Part shown: positions 28,249 through 37,722 of the stretch, one piece after another
Layout: every line of letters begins with the position of its first letter
Position numbering within the stretch: position 1 is the stretch's first letter
Origin: Chloroflexota bacterium
Lineage (GTDB): Bacteria; Chloroflexota; UBA11872; VXNJ01
DNA length: 64,000 nucleotides
NCBI GenBank assembly: GCA_009840625.1
Contig: VXNJ01000001.1
Coordinates: forward strand, 599,086 to 663,085
Direction of reading: 5' to 3'
Position numbers and translations under genes: made by a program
Notes under the pieces: model-generated
The model's database searches: none
The model's input: only the letters and a program-made list of their open reading frames with translations
Told to the model about the DNA's origin: nothing

Positions 28249-29280
28249 ATGCCCCGCTACGCCCCTGACGCGATCCAGGAACTGACCCGGTCGATCTTTG
28301 CCAGCGCCGGAACCCCGGCCGACATAGCCGATTTCATGGCTTATTCGCTGGTCCTGGCCGACTTGTCCGGCCACCCATCGCACGGCGTAATCCGGATCCC
28401 GTCATACCTTGAGATGATCGAGGCCGGGCGAATTGTGCCGGACGGTCGGCCGGAATTGCTCAAGGAGTCGGGCACGACCGCCCTCATCAGTGGCAACAAG
28501 GGATTCGGGCACTTCACCGGCAAATACGCGACCGAGATCGCGATCGCCAAGGCGAAGTCCGCCGGAGTCGCCCTGGTCGGCTTGTGCGAGGTAAACCATC
28601 TGGGTCGGGTCGGCCAGTGGTCGGAAATGGCCGTCGCGGAAGGGGTGTTGGCCATCATGGCAGTGGGCGGCGGCGCCGGGGCCGGGGCCGGGGCGCCGTT
28701 CGGCGGCGCGGCGCGCGCGCTGTCAACCAACCCGATTTCGGCCGGAGTCCCCAACCCGGCGGGACCCGCGATCGTCATGGATTTCGCGACCACCTCGACC
28801 GCCGAAGGCAAGGTCAGGGTCGCCCGCGACAAAGGGGCCCAGCTGCCACCCGGTCAGATCCTTGACAAAGACGGCAATCCGTCGACCAATCCAGCCGACT
28901 TCTACGCCGGCGGGATGATGGTGCCAGCGGCCGCCCACAAGGGCTACGGACTGGCGCTTCTGGTCGAAGCGCTGGGTTCAGCCGTGACCGGCACCTACGC
29001 GTCGGCATCGGGCCTGCTGATGGGCGGCAGCATCATCGCCGTCGATCCCGGGGCCCTGGTCGGTGCCGAAACCTACGGAGAAGGGGTCCGCCAACTGGTC
29101 GCGCGGATGCACGGTACGCCCCCGGCGGGTGGATTCGATCAAGTCCTGGTGCCCGGCGAACCGGAATGCATGAACCGCGCCAACAACCGCGCGGCCGGAA
29201 TAGAAATCGCCGACGCCACGGCGGCCAACATCCGCGACGCCGCCGCCGGCCTGGGCGTGGCCGCAGGACCGCTGGCATAA
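28249..29280 (+). CDS. Ldh2-family malate/L-lactate-type dehydrogenase
   Basis: 343 residues, NAD(P)-dependent 2-oxoacid reductase of the non-Rossmann MDH/Ldh2 family (PF02615). Landmarks are DLSGHPSHGVIRIPSYLEMI (catalytic His and Arg), GNKGFGHFTGK, VNHLGRVGQWSEMA and MDFATTSTAEGKVRVA, and AAHKGYGLALLVEAL near the end. Its substrate could be malate, sulfolactate, ureidoglycolate or delta-piperideine carboxylate; the sequence alone does not decide. It follows the Fe-S factor gene by 70 bases on the same strand. The Gly/Ala-rich GGGAGAGAGAPFGGAA is an odd low-complexity insertion. Confidence 0.88.
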   Translation: MPRYAPDAIQELTRSIFASAGTPADIADFMAYSLVLADLSGHPSHGVIRIPSYLEMIEAGRIVPDGRPELLKESGTTALISGNKGFGHFTGKYATEIAIAKAKSAGVALVGLCEVNHLGRVGQWSEMAVAEGVLAIMAVGGGAGAGAGAPFGGAARALSTNPISAGVPNPAGPAIVMDFATTSTAEGKVRVARDKGAQLPPGQILDKDGNPSTNPADFYAGGMMVPAAAHKGYGLALLVEALGSAVTGTYASASGLLMGGSIIAVDPGALVGAETYGEGVRQLVARMHGTPPAGGFDQVLVPGEPECMNRANNRAAGIEIADATAANIRDAAAGLGVAAGPLA

Positions 29281-29348
29281 CCGCCCCAGTCGGTTCGGGC
29301 GTCCAGGCCATCGCCCAAGGCGCGCGGCGCCGGCACGTCAATTTCCTG

Positions 29349-31754
29349 TTGGGGCTGGCGATCGCCGCCAGCGTCCTGGCGCTTGCACCGCGGCCGGCCA
29401 CCGGCGAATTGGCCGGTGACGGCAACTACAACCTCTGCCACTTCCTTGACCCCAACCATTTCCAGGCATTTGAGCGGCTCTACGAAGGCCTGCTGCCGAC
29501 CATTTCGCCCACCGTGGCCGGACTCATAGATTCGGATGGCGACCTCGACTACAACGATTGCGATGAGTTCTACGTCAATTACGAGGCCGATCGAGATCCG
29601 GCGCTGCGCCCCGGCACCAAGCTGGCCCAGCTGGCCCGCGAATTGGACCGGACCCCGGGCCGACGCCCGGCCACCCTCGACTTCTCGAATCTGGACTTGG
29701 AACAGTTCAGCTGGCGCGACGATTCACTCGAGGCGCTGATCAGTTACCACTTTGCGGCCGGTCACATCGACCGCCTGCGTTTTTCCGGAAACCCGTTGGG
29801 GCCCGACGACGTGGACATCTCAGAGTTGCCGGAAGGGTTGTTGCTGGTGTTCGACGGCGGCACCGGAACCCGGGTCGGATTCGGAAGTTCGGGGTATTCG
29901 GCGCCGGAAGGCTCGCGCCCCTTGATCGAGTTTGAATTCGCCTCGATTCCGCCCGGGGCCGGCGTGGAAGTCGGCGACGAGGCGATTGACGTTTGCTTGC
30001 AGATAACTCTCGAGGGACACCGCCAATGGCGCCTGCGAATCAACGCCTCGGATCGCATCCGGTCGGTGTTCGGGCTGGTGATCAGCTTGCCCGATAACGC
30101 TGAAATCGAACCCGACTATGAACTGGAACTGCTGCTCGACCTGATTCCGGGTTGTCAGGGGACCGCCCCGCGGCCCGACATAAACGACGGCGATATCGAC
30201 TATTCGACGCTTCTGGTGCGCGACAACGACGCCCCTCGGCATTCGCTCTGCCAGCGCCATCCGGCGGTCCGCACCCAGATCGAATCCTGGCTGCCGCGGA
30301 AAAGGGCCTGCGAGGAGGTGAGCATAGCGCAACTGGCTCACGTCACCGAGATCGATCTTTCCGGCCATGCGGACGTGGCCGACATCAACGCGGCAGATTT
30401 TTCGCAGTTGCCGCACCTGCGTCGGCTGGATTTGAGCAATGCCGGTCTGACCGCATTGCCGCCGGACCTGCTGGGCGAGATCGGTCCGGCAAGAACGCTC
30501 GTGGTTGACGTCCGAGACAATCCGGGCGCCGAAGGGGAAGGGTTCGGTCTATCGAACCTGCCGGCGCTCTGGCGACAGCAGATCGTTCCCGGTGTGGAGG
30601 TAATCCTGGACCCGGATTCGCGCGCGGTCACCGGGTTCGACAATCCGGTCTACTACGCCGATGAGGGTCGCCCGCTGGCCGTCGGCCTGCAACATCAGGA
30701 CCGCGAAGCGGCCGGGGTGGTGGCCCGACTGCTGCTCAAGTCCGAGAACCGCGGCCATGGCGCCGAAGCCAGCGACCTGCCGCGGCCGATCAACGTCGAC
30801 GTGCCGTTTGGCAGCGCCCGCCTGGTCGCCCTGGACGTTCCCGAGGAGCGGGTTTCGGATGGCGATGACGAGGCATTCGTCCTGCTGATGATCGATCGCG
30901 CGACCCCCGGTTTCGGGCGGTTCACCCCGATCATCGATTTCGTGACCGTGCGCATCAGGGACGCGGCAAATTACGTGGCTCCGGCGCCTCCGCAGCCGCC
31001 TGAACCGGCATTCGGCAAGATAACCGTGCTCGACAACCTGCATCTGGCCGTCGAGGCACACGACGTCCTGGCCCACAACGTTCCGGTGCTCGACGTGGAG
31101 CTCCCCGGCGGGGGTACCGCGGTCGCCGATTTCCGCGCCCATTTCGAGGCAACCGGCGGATTGGAACGCTGGGGCTATCCGGTTTCGGAGGTCCTGATCG
31201 TAGAACCCGGGGCCCTCAGCCAGTACTACCAGCGCGGCGTGGTCGACTTCCACTCGGTCGGCGCCGGCTGGTTGGTCGAACGGCGGCTGGCCTGGGACTA
31301 CTTCGGCGGCGGCGAAGGCGGCAGCACCGACTTGGGAGTCGAGTACGCGCCGACCAACCCGCATCCCGGGCAGGTGTTTGAGCCTTGGGGCCGCCGGGTC
31401 TCAAACCGGGCCGTTGACGGGACGGTCACCGGGTTCGCCGACTTCTTCAACCGGCTTGGCGGAGTGCAGTCATTCGGCCTGCCCAAGACCGAGGCCCGGG
31501 TCGACCGGCAGGCGGGCGCGGTCCTGGCGATCGGAGATCCCGGATTCATCCGTCAGTACTTTCAGGCGGCGGTGCTCGAATTCCATCCCGGCGAGCCCGA
31601 CCCGGTCAGGTTGCAGCTGCTGGGCGATGATCTGCGCGACGCCCAGTTCGCCGCCCAATCCTGGCGAAATCTGCCGGCCTTCCTGGCCAGCGACCCGCTG
31701 ACCAAAGACGACCCCTACCGACCGGCCCGGGTCCGCCCGAGCCGGACCGGCTGA
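29349..31754 (+). CDS. Large secreted protein with EF-hand-like loop, leucine-rich segment and C-terminal GG/xFG repeats
   Basis: About 801 residues from TTG 29349. The open frame extends left to 29166, but that would overlap the dehydrogenase by 115 bases and encodes an Arg-rich run. A signal peptide (GLAIAASVLALAPRPATG) is followed by DSDGDLDYNDCDEF, an EF-hand/dockerin-like calcium loop. Mid-protein has one leucine-rich-like stretch (LRRLDLSNAGLTALPPDLL) and beta-rich, Calx-beta-like segments (ADEGRPLAVGL, SDGDDEAFVLLMIDR). The C-terminus has two repeats: FRAHFEATGGLERWGYPVSE...QYYQRGVVDFH and FADFFNRLGGVQSFGLPKTE...QYFQAAVLEFHP. The same repeat ends the SpoIID-like protein at 61575-63299. 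Probably cell-wall-associated; function unknown. Confidence 0.7.
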   Translation: MGLAIAASVLALAPRPATGELAGDGNYNLCHFLDPNHFQAFERLYEGLLPTISPTVAGLIDSDGDLDYNDCDEFYVNYEADRDPALRPGTKLAQLARELDRTPGRRPATLDFSNLDLEQFSWRDDSLEALISYHFAAGHIDRLRFSGNPLGPDDVDISELPEGLLLVFDGGTGTRVGFGSSGYSAPEGSRPLIEFEFASIPPGAGVEVGDEAIDVCLQITLEGHRQWRLRINASDRIRSVFGLVISLPDNAEIEPDYELELLLDLIPGCQGTAPRPDINDGDIDYSTLLVRDNDAPRHSLCQRHPAVRTQIESWLPRKRACEEVSIAQLAHVTEIDLSGHADVADINAADFSQLPHLRRLDLSNAGLTALPPDLLGEIGPARTLVVDVRDNPGAEGEGFGLSNLPALWRQQIVPGVEVILDPDSRAVTGFDNPVYYADEGRPLAVGLQHQDREAAGVVARLLLKSENRGHGAEASDLPRPINVDVPFGSARLVALDVPEERVSDGDDEAFVLLMIDRATPGFGRFTPIIDFVTVRIRDAANYVAPAPPQPPEPAFGKITVLDNLHLAVEAHDVLAHNVPVLDVELPGGGTAVADFRAHFEATGGLERWGYPVSEVLIVEPGALSQYYQRGVVDFHSVGAGWLVERRLAWDYFGGGEGGSTDLGVEYAPTNPHPGQVFEPWGRRVSNRAVDGTVTGFADFFNRLGGVQSFGLPKTEARVDRQAGAVLAIGDPGFIRQYFQAAVLEFHPGEPDPVRLQLLGDDLRDAQFAAQSWRNLPAFLASDPLTKDDPYRPARVRPSRTG

Positions 31755-31764
31755 GCGCCACCGC

Positions 31765-32421
31765 CTAGAGACGAGCGCCGAATGGCACGGCGCTCAGGTC
31801 GGCGCCGTTCTCCTCCAGGAGAAGCCGGATCGCATGCTCGGTCTGCTCGTAGGCGCCCTCGCCGATGCGGTCGTAGCGCAGGGTGCCGGCGGCGTCAATC
31901 AGGTACTTGCGCGGCCACCAGCGGTTGCGCCAGGCGTACCATGTGCCTTTTTGGTTGTCGATCGCAACTGTCCAGGTCACGCCCAATTCGGCCATCGCCT
32001 GGCGGACCCGCTCCTGGTCCTTTTCGTAGGCAAATTCCGGCGTGTGCACGCCGATTACCTTGAGCCCGTGGGCCGCGTAGCGGTCGTGCCACTGCCGCAC
32101 ATAGGGAAGGGTGCGGCGGCAATTGATGCAGCCCAGTGTCCAAAAGTCGATCAGGACAACCTGGCCGCGCAGGCCCGCGATCGTTGTTTTCTCGCCATTC
32201 ATCCAGGCTCCGATACCCGAAAACTCGGGCGCGGGACCCCGATCCTGGAGGGTGACCGTAATCGGCGGCGGCGGAGCGCCCGCCGGTTCGGGAGCGGCGA
32301 CTTCCGCTTGCTGGGCGCCGATGCCGATGCCGATCAGCACGATTGCGGCGGCGGCAACAACCCCGACGGCGGCCAAGACCAGTCCGCGCGAGCGGCTAAG
32401 AGTGGCGGCGAAATTGGACAA
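31765..32421 (-). CDS. Membrane-anchored thioredoxin-like protein (DipZ/TlpA-like)
   Basis: 218 residues with an N-terminal signal anchor (LVLAAVGVVAAAAIVLIGIGIG), a Pro/Ala-rich linker and an extracytoplasmic thioredoxin fold. The active site is FWTLGCINCRRTLPYV, Cys near 98 and 101. VIGVHTPEFAYEKD and the C-terminal segment PRKYLIDAAGTLRYDRIGEG match the thioredoxin-like domain of DipZ proteins, here without the CcdA-like membrane domain. Likely role: thiol-disulfide exchange on exported proteins. Convergent with the secreted protein gene, ten bases apart. Confidence 0.85.
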   Translation of the reverse strand: MSNFAATLSRSRGLVLAAVGVVAAAAIVLIGIGIGAQQAEVAAPEPAGAPPPPITVTLQDRGPAPEFSGIGAWMNGEKTTIAGLRGQVVLIDFWTLGCINCRRTLPYVRQWHDRYAAHGLKVIGVHTPEFAYEKDQERVRQAMAELGVTWTVAIDNQKGTWYAWRNRWWPRKYLIDAAGTLRYDRIGEGAYEQTEHAIRLLLEENGADLSAVPFGARL

Positions 32422-32481
32422 GATTTGGGTCCGGAATCAGGCAGGAGGGAGTCGCGCCCTGGCCTTGGGCGCCCATGTTTT

Positions 32482-33411
32482 TCATACGCTAGCAGGCGGC
32501 CCGTCGGATCGCCTGCGCAGGATAAGGCCCTTGAGTGCCGTGTACAGATCGGGGTGCGCGAACCGCCAACCGGAGTTCTGGAGGCGTTCCGGGATTACCC
32601 GCTTGCTGTCGAGCAGTTCAGTCGAGAAACCGCCGAGCAATAGGCGCAGGCCGAACGCCGGCGCCGGCAGAACCGCTGGGCGACCCAGAACGCGTCCCAG
32701 GGTTTGCGCAAATTCCCTCTGCCGAACCGGTTCTGGGGCAGTCAGGTTGTAGGTTCCGGTGCATTCGAGATCCTCAATTGCCCCGACCACAAACCGACAC
32801 ACATCGGCGATGTGAACCCATGACCACCATTGCCGGCCGCTGCCCAGCGGTCCGCCGAGGCCGAGGCGCGCCAGCGGCAGCATTTGCTTTAGAGCCCCGC
32901 CGTGGCCCAGGACGATTCCGAGCCGCATGGTAACCAGGCGATTGCCGGCGGTGGCGAACTGCTCGGCCGCAGCTTCCCACTCGCGGGCGACCTGGGCCAG
33001 GTAGCTGTCGCCGCTCGAGGCGCGTTCGTTGAGGACCTGGTCGCCGCGCGGGCCGTAGTACCCGATCGCGCTGGTCGATATCAGCAGTTGCGGTCCCGGC
33101 CGAGCATCGAGCATGCCGCGCACCAGATTCGTCGTTCCTCGAACCCGGCTCGTCCTGATGCGTTCGCGCTTGGCCGACGTCCAGCGTCCGGATACGGGCT
33201 CACCGGCCAGGTTTATGACGGCCTGGACCCCGGAGAGGGCCTCGGCCGGCGCCGGCCTCGTAACCGGGTCCCATTGGACGACCTGCTCGTAGCCAGGGGC
33301 GATTTGAGCCCGGCGCGAAAGCAGCACCAGTGAGTGGCCCTTTTCCTCCAGCACCGCCGAAACCTCCCGACCCAGCATGCCGGTACCGCCGGCAATCGCG
33401 ATGCGCGTCAA
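32482..33411 (-). CDS. TIGR01777-family SDR epimerase
   Basis: About 309 residues. IAIAGGTGMLGREV is the Rossmann motif; VINLAGEPVSGRWTSAKRER followed by IRTSRV is diagnostic of the TIGR01777/YfcH-type atypical SDRs; ISTSAIGYYGPRGDQ holds the Tyr, and LGHGGALKQMLPLARLGLGG and WSWVHIADVCRF are further family segments. No substrate is established for the family. TTG 33411 has GGAG eight bases upstream, preferred over GTG 33420. Divergent from the MmpL-type exporter with an AT-rich 80-base gap that should hold both promoters. Confidence 0.85.
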   Translation of the reverse strand: MTRIAIAGGTGMLGREVSAVLEEKGHSLVLLSRRAQIAPGYEQVVQWDPVTRPAPAEALSGVQAVINLAGEPVSGRWTSAKRERIRTSRVRGTTNLVRGMLDARPGPQLLISTSAIGYYGPRGDQVLNERASSGDSYLAQVAREWEAAAEQFATAGNRLVTMRLGIVLGHGGALKQMLPLARLGLGGPLGSGRQWWSWVHIADVCRFVVGAIEDLECTGTYNLTAPEPVRQREFAQTLGRVLGRPAVLPAPAFGLRLLLGGFSTELLDSKRVIPERLQNSGWRFAHPDLYTALKGLILRRRSDGPPASV

Positions 33412-33502
33412 GGCATGCACTCCATTTCTTCGCCCGCAATATCAGGATGCCCAAAAACACCCATAATTAAAAAATTAGATCGAACCCGGACGATGGCGCC
33501 TA

Positions 33503-35692
33503 GTGTTTGTATCCCTGGGCCGGGTGGTGGTGCGGTGGCGCTGGGCGGTGGTTTTCGGCTGGTTGCTGCTGGCCGGAGTCGGGTCGGTTTTTGCGGTCCA
33601 GGTACCCGAACGGCTCGTAGCCGGGGGATTCAGTTCCCCCGACCTGGAAGCCGCACAGGCCTACGAGCGGTACGCCGCCGCGTTCGAGCAGCCGTTGCCG
33701 GTGCTCACGCTAATCATTCACGACTCCGATGGGCGAATCGATTCGCCCGCGGCCCTCGCCGAAATCGAGCGGCTGCGCACCGCGGTCCTGGCGGTCGAGG
33801 GCGTCGCCGCGGTCCAGGCCTTGGGCGAGGCCGGCTTCCAGCGCGCCGATTCGGGGAAGACCGTCTTCCTGCACGTGACCACCGATTTGCAGACCGCCCG
33901 GGCCCACGCGCTGACGGGGCCGGTCAATACCGCCATTGCCGGTTCCTGGCTGGAGGTGCGACTGGCCGGTCCGGCCGCCTACTACCACGATATCGAGCAG
34001 TTCACCAAGTCCGATTTGCAACGGGCCGAATTGCTCGGGGTTCCGTTTCTGCTGCTGGTCCTGCTGGCGGTATTCGGAAGCCTGACCGCCGCCGCCCTGC
34101 CGCTGGTCATGGGCGCGATTTCGGTGGGGGTGGGCCTGGCACTTGTCTGGATGGTTGCCGGCGCGGTCGAGATTTCCATCTTCGCGCTCAACATCGCCAC
34201 CCTGCTGGGACTCGGTCTGGGCGTGGACTATTCGCTCTTCCTGGTCTCACGGTACCGGCGCGAATTGCGCCGCGCCGGCCCCCGGGCGGCGGTCGTGGCG
34301 ACCAGCGCCTCGATGGGCAAGACGATCGCCTTCTCGGCGACGGCGGTCATCATCGGCCTGACCGCTTTGACGATGTTCGAATTCCAGTTCCTGCGCTCGA
34401 TCGGAATCGTCGGCGCCATGGTGACCGCCGTCGCGGCGCTTTGCGCGTTGACGCTGGCCCCGGCGGTTCTGGCGATATTGGGGCCGTCGATCAACCGTTT
34501 CCGGATCCTGCCGCGTCTATTCGGCGGGGGCCGATTCTGGGCCCGCACCGCCCGCGCGGTCATGAAGCACCCGATAAGGGTCTTCGTGCCGGTTGCAATG
34601 GTCCTACTGGCATTCGTGATACCGCTCTCCGAAGCTCGCATCACCCTTCCCGACGCGCGCGTCCTGCCCCAGCGCGCCGATGCCCGGCAGGCGTTCGAGC
34701 TGCTCGAATCCGAATACGGTCCCGGCCAGCTGGCGCAGCTCTTTCTAGTCTTGGAATTCGAAGACGGCCCCTTCAGCGACGCCGCCCTCGAAAAGCAGCT
34801 GCGGCTGGTCCGATCGCTCGAAGCCGACCCGCGGGTGGCGAAAACCAGCGGGATCGTGAGCATCGATCCGCGCATAACCCTGGATCAATATCGCCTGCTT
34901 TACTCCGACGGTCCCGCCGCATCCGATCCGATCGCCCGCGCCGCTGCCCAGGTTTCCACCAGCGGCAACCTGGCGTTGATTGGAATCACGCCTTCAGTTG
35001 CCGGCAATAGCGCCGCCGGCCGCGAACTGGTCTATGCGATCCGGGACCGGGTTGCCGGCCTGGAGTTGCAGGGACAGCTGGGCGGCGGGTCGGCCAACTA
35101 CACGGATTTCGTCGACGCCGTTTACGGGACCTTTCCGATTGTGATCGGGGTCATCCTGCTGGCCACTCTGGTCCTGCTGGCGGGCATGTTCCATTCGCTG
35201 ATACTGCCGCTCAAAGCGGTCGCGCTCAACCTGCTCTCGCTAACGACCAGCTTTGGCGCGGTAGTGCTCATCTTCCAATTCGGCTGGCTTGCGCCGCTGC
35301 TGGGGTTCGAGCCGCTCGGCTACATCGATGCCACCCTGCCGGTGATCCTGTTTGCGATGCTGTTTGGCCTCAGCATGGACTATGAGGTGTTCCTGCTGGC
35401 CCAGGTGCAGGAAAACTGGCTCGAATCAGGCAACGTTGAGGCGGCGGTCGCCAACGGGTTGCAGGCCTCCGGGCGGGTGATCACCTCCGGGGCGCTGGTT
35501 GTGATCGTGGTTGGCCTGGCCTTCGCCAGCGCCGAGGTGGTGACCGTTAAGGCGCTGGGAGTCGCCGGAGCGATCGCGATAGCCACCGACGCGGCGATAG
35601 TTCGCTCGCTGCTGGCGCCGGCGGCAATGAAGTTGGCCGGTGCCTGGAACTGGTGGATGCCCGTTCGGGCGTATCGTTTGCAGCCCCGATGA
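33503..35692 (+). CDS. MMPL/RND-family transporter
   Basis: 729 residues, GTG start. A first helix (WAVVFGWLLLAGVGSVFAV) precedes a soluble loop, then two blocks of five to six helices separated by a second extracytoplasmic domain. The conserved TM4 and TM10 motifs are GLGLGVDYSLFLVSRYRREL and FGLSMDYEVFLLAQVQENW, with the Asp-Tyr pairs thought to conduct protons in MmpL proteins. These export lipids or hydrophobic molecules using proton motive force. The stop overlaps the AttH-like gene by four bases (ATGA), so they are translationally coupled and may act together. Confidence 0.88.
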   Translation: MFVSLGRVVVRWRWAVVFGWLLLAGVGSVFAVQVPERLVAGGFSSPDLEAAQAYERYAAAFEQPLPVLTLIIHDSDGRIDSPAALAEIERLRTAVLAVEGVAAVQALGEAGFQRADSGKTVFLHVTTDLQTARAHALTGPVNTAIAGSWLEVRLAGPAAYYHDIEQFTKSDLQRAELLGVPFLLLVLLAVFGSLTAAALPLVMGAISVGVGLALVWMVAGAVEISIFALNIATLLGLGLGVDYSLFLVSRYRRELRRAGPRAAVVATSASMGKTIAFSATAVIIGLTALTMFEFQFLRSIGIVGAMVTAVAALCALTLAPAVLAILGPSINRFRILPRLFGGGRFWARTARAVMKHPIRVFVPVAMVLLAFVIPLSEARITLPDARVLPQRADARQAFELLESEYGPGQLAQLFLVLEFEDGPFSDAALEKQLRLVRSLEADPRVAKTSGIVSIDPRITLDQYRLLYSDGPAASDPIARAAAQVSTSGNLALIGITPSVAGNSAAGRELVYAIRDRVAGLELQGQLGGGSANYTDFVDAVYGTFPIVIGVILLATLVLLAGMFHSLILPLKAVALNLLSLTTSFGAVVLIFQFGWLAPLLGFEPLGYIDATLPVILFAMLFGLSMDYEVFLLAQVQENWLESGNVEAAVANGLQASGRVITSGALVVIVVGLAFASAEVVTVKALGVAGAIAIATDAAIVRSLLAPAAMKLAGAWNWWMPVRAYRLQPR

Positions 35693-36789
35693 GGGCCGCG
35701 CCGCCAAACGCCCTGCCGGGATTAATAATCGGCCTGCTGCTGGCCGGCTGCGCCCAATCCCTTACCCCGCTGCCCGACCCGGCCGCGCCGGCGCCAGTGG
35801 AAATACCCGGCCTCCCGCCGATCGAACTGCCGCGCGACCATCGGTCCCATCAGGACCTGTCCGAATGGTGGTACTTCACGGGCCATCTGCAGGACCGCGA
35901 AGGAACCTGGTTCGGGTTCGAATTCGTGATCTTCGCCGCCAACCGCCAAAACCTGGGCTCCAGCTTCGCCGCCCACGTTGCGATCTCAGACCCGAACCCG
36001 GGCAGCTTCCGCTACGCGGAGCGGACCTCGAACGTGCACGGCGCCGCCAACCGCGGCGACTGGCTCTGCGTGGGCGGGTGGACCCTCGGAGTAGGGGAGA
36101 ACGATTTCTCGATCGCGGCCGGCGACGACTTATTCGGCTTCGATCTGATGCTGCGGCCGACCAAGCCGCCGGTGCTGCACGGTGAGGGAGGCGTAATCGA
36201 CTTCGGCGCCGCCGGATGGTCGTATTACTACTCGCATACCCGGCTTGCGGTCGAAGGGAAGCTCACCCTCGGCGGGGCCGAACGCAGCGTAACCGGGCAA
36301 GCCTGGTTCGACCACCAGTGGGGCGATTTCCTGGTGACCGGGCAAGGTGGCTGGGACTGGTTTTCGCTGCAGCTGGACGACGGCCGCGAATTGATGGCGA
36401 CGGTCCTGCGTGACGCCGACGGGGATGAGACGACGGTCTATGGCACCTTGGTCGGCGGCACGGGCGCCGCCGCGCATCTGGACGCGACGGCGATCGAAAT
36501 CCAGGTTCTGGCGGACTGGCGCAGCCCGCGTTCGGGCGCCGATTACCCGGCCCGCTGGAACCTGAGAGTCCCTTCGGCGGGATTGAACCTGGATCTGATT
36601 CCGACCATCCCGGACCAGGAGCTGGACACGAGCGCCAGCACCGGCACGATCTACTGGGAGGGATCGGTCCAAGCCCGGCAGGCCGGCCAGCCGGTGGGGC
36701 GAGGGTTCGTCGAATTGACCGGTTACGCGGAGACCGGAGATCGACGCCCGCCGGGAGCTGTCATTGGGCAAAATCTGTGCGGGCCATAG
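35689..36789 (+). CDS. AttH/CrtC-like lipocalin-type lipoprotein
   Basis: 366 residues from ATG 35689. A lipoprotein signal is present (LPGLIIGLLLAGC, lipobox LAGC). HRSHQDLSEWWYFTGHLQD is the strong opening motif of the AttH/hydroxyneurosporene-hydratase-like lipocalin family (COG5621 'predicted secreted hydrolase'); GQAWFDHQWGDF and GWDWFSLQLDDGRELM are further landmarks. Members are usually encoded beside MacB-like or MmpL-like permeases. Four-base overlap with the MMPL gene supports a shared lipid-related role. The 3' end overlaps the lgt start by 26 bases. Confidence 0.82.
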   Translation: MRAAPPNALPGLIIGLLLAGCAQSLTPLPDPAAPAPVEIPGLPPIELPRDHRSHQDLSEWWYFTGHLQDREGTWFGFEFVIFAANRQNLGSSFAAHVAISDPNPGSFRYAERTSNVHGAANRGDWLCVGGWTLGVGENDFSIAAGDDLFGFDLMLRPTKPPVLHGEGGVIDFGAAGWSYYYSHTRLAVEGKLTLGGAERSVTGQAWFDHQWGDFLVTGQGGWDWFSLQLDDGRELMATVLRDADGDETTVYGTLVGGTGAAAHLDATAIEIQVLADWRSPRSGADYPARWNLRVPSAGLNLDLIPTIPDQELDTSASTGTIYWEGSVQARQAGQPVGRGFVELTGYAETGDRRPPGAVIGQNLCGP

Positions 36790-37705
36790 TCCCTGCGACG
36801 GCCCGCAAGGCACCCGCCATCATGCGCACGCGGGAGAACACCGCTTTATCTTCGGTTTGATCGAGATCCCATTGAGTCCCTACCTGGAGGTGGGGCCGGT
36901 TACGCTGCGGTTTTACGGACCGATCGTCGTGGCCGGAATTGCCGCCGGTTGGTGGATTTGTCGTCGTTACGCTCACGCGGTTGGGATCACGGTCGACGAC
37001 GTCGACGCGATCGCGCTGTGGGCGATCATCGCCGGAATCGTGGGCACCCGGGCGCTGCACGTGATCGACAAATGGCCGGAGATCTACGCTTCCGACCCCC
37101 TATTGGCGCCGCAGATTTGGCGCGGCGGGGGCGCGATCTGGGGCGGAATCATCGGCGGGGTGGCCGGGGGCGCGATCGCCGCCTGGCGACACGGGATCTA
37201 CATCCCGGCCGTGGCCGACGTCGGCGCGCTGGGCCTGATCCTGGGCCAGGCCATCGGCCGTCTGGCCAACGTGGTCAACGGCGAGCACACCCGCGTCGCG
37301 TCCGATCTACCCTGGGCTTTTCTTTACACCAATCCGGCCACCCTGGCCGCCCGCGACGCGACCGGCGCGACGTTCCCGGCCCACCCGGCCCATCTCTATG
37401 AATTGCTCGCCGACGTCCTCATCCTGGCGGTCCTGATATTTGCGATCAGCCGCTGGGGCGGGTCCGGGCGGGTCTTCGCACTCTATGCGTTTTCCTATTC
37501 GCTATTCCGATTCCTGATTACTTTCCTGCGCCAGGACGAGCTTTACGGCCCCTTTTCCCAGGCGCAATGGATCGCAGTCGCGATCGGATTGGTCGCGGGG
37601 CTGGCGCTATTCCTCTTTTGGACCGGGCGCCTGTCCACCCGGACCATGCATTGGCGGCGCGCCCGTGGACAAGCTCCGCCCATAAACCCTGATCCCAGCG
37701 ACTAG
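36764..37705 (+). CDS. lgt: Prolipoprotein diacylglyceryl transferase
   Basis: 313 residues from TTG 36764, which has GGGAG six bases upstream; TTG 36857 would give 282 residues without the unusual N-terminus. Integral membrane enzyme that adds diacylglycerol to the lipobox Cys of prolipoproteins. Family landmarks: LRFYGPIVVAGIAAGWW, WRGGGAIWGGIIGG, IGRLANVVNGEH (the GRIGNFxNxE Lgt signature), HPAHLYELLADV, and FRFLITFLRQDE. Its position after a lipoprotein gene is fitting; at least three lipoproteins are encoded in this window. Confidence 0.93.
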   Translation: MGKICAGHSPCDGPQGTRHHAHAGEHRFIFGLIEIPLSPYLEVGPVTLRFYGPIVVAGIAAGWWICRRYAHAVGITVDDVDAIALWAIIAGIVGTRALHVIDKWPEIYASDPLLAPQIWRGGGAIWGGIIGGVAGGAIAAWRHGIYIPAVADVGALGLILGQAIGRLANVVNGEHTRVASDLPWAFLYTNPATLAARDATGATFPAHPAHLYELLADVLILAVLIFAISRWGGSGRVFALYAFSYSLFRFLITFLRQDELYGPFSQAQWIAVAIGLVAGLALFLFWTGRLSTRTMHWRRARGQAPPINPDPSD

Positions 37706-37722
37706 ACCCAACGGAGCCGCGC

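Noticed and set aside
33334..35010. A 558-residue open frame overlapping the MmpL-type gene
   Set aside because: Arg/Gly/Pro-rich shadow frame of a GC-rich gene; the overlapping frame has membrane helices and family motifs.
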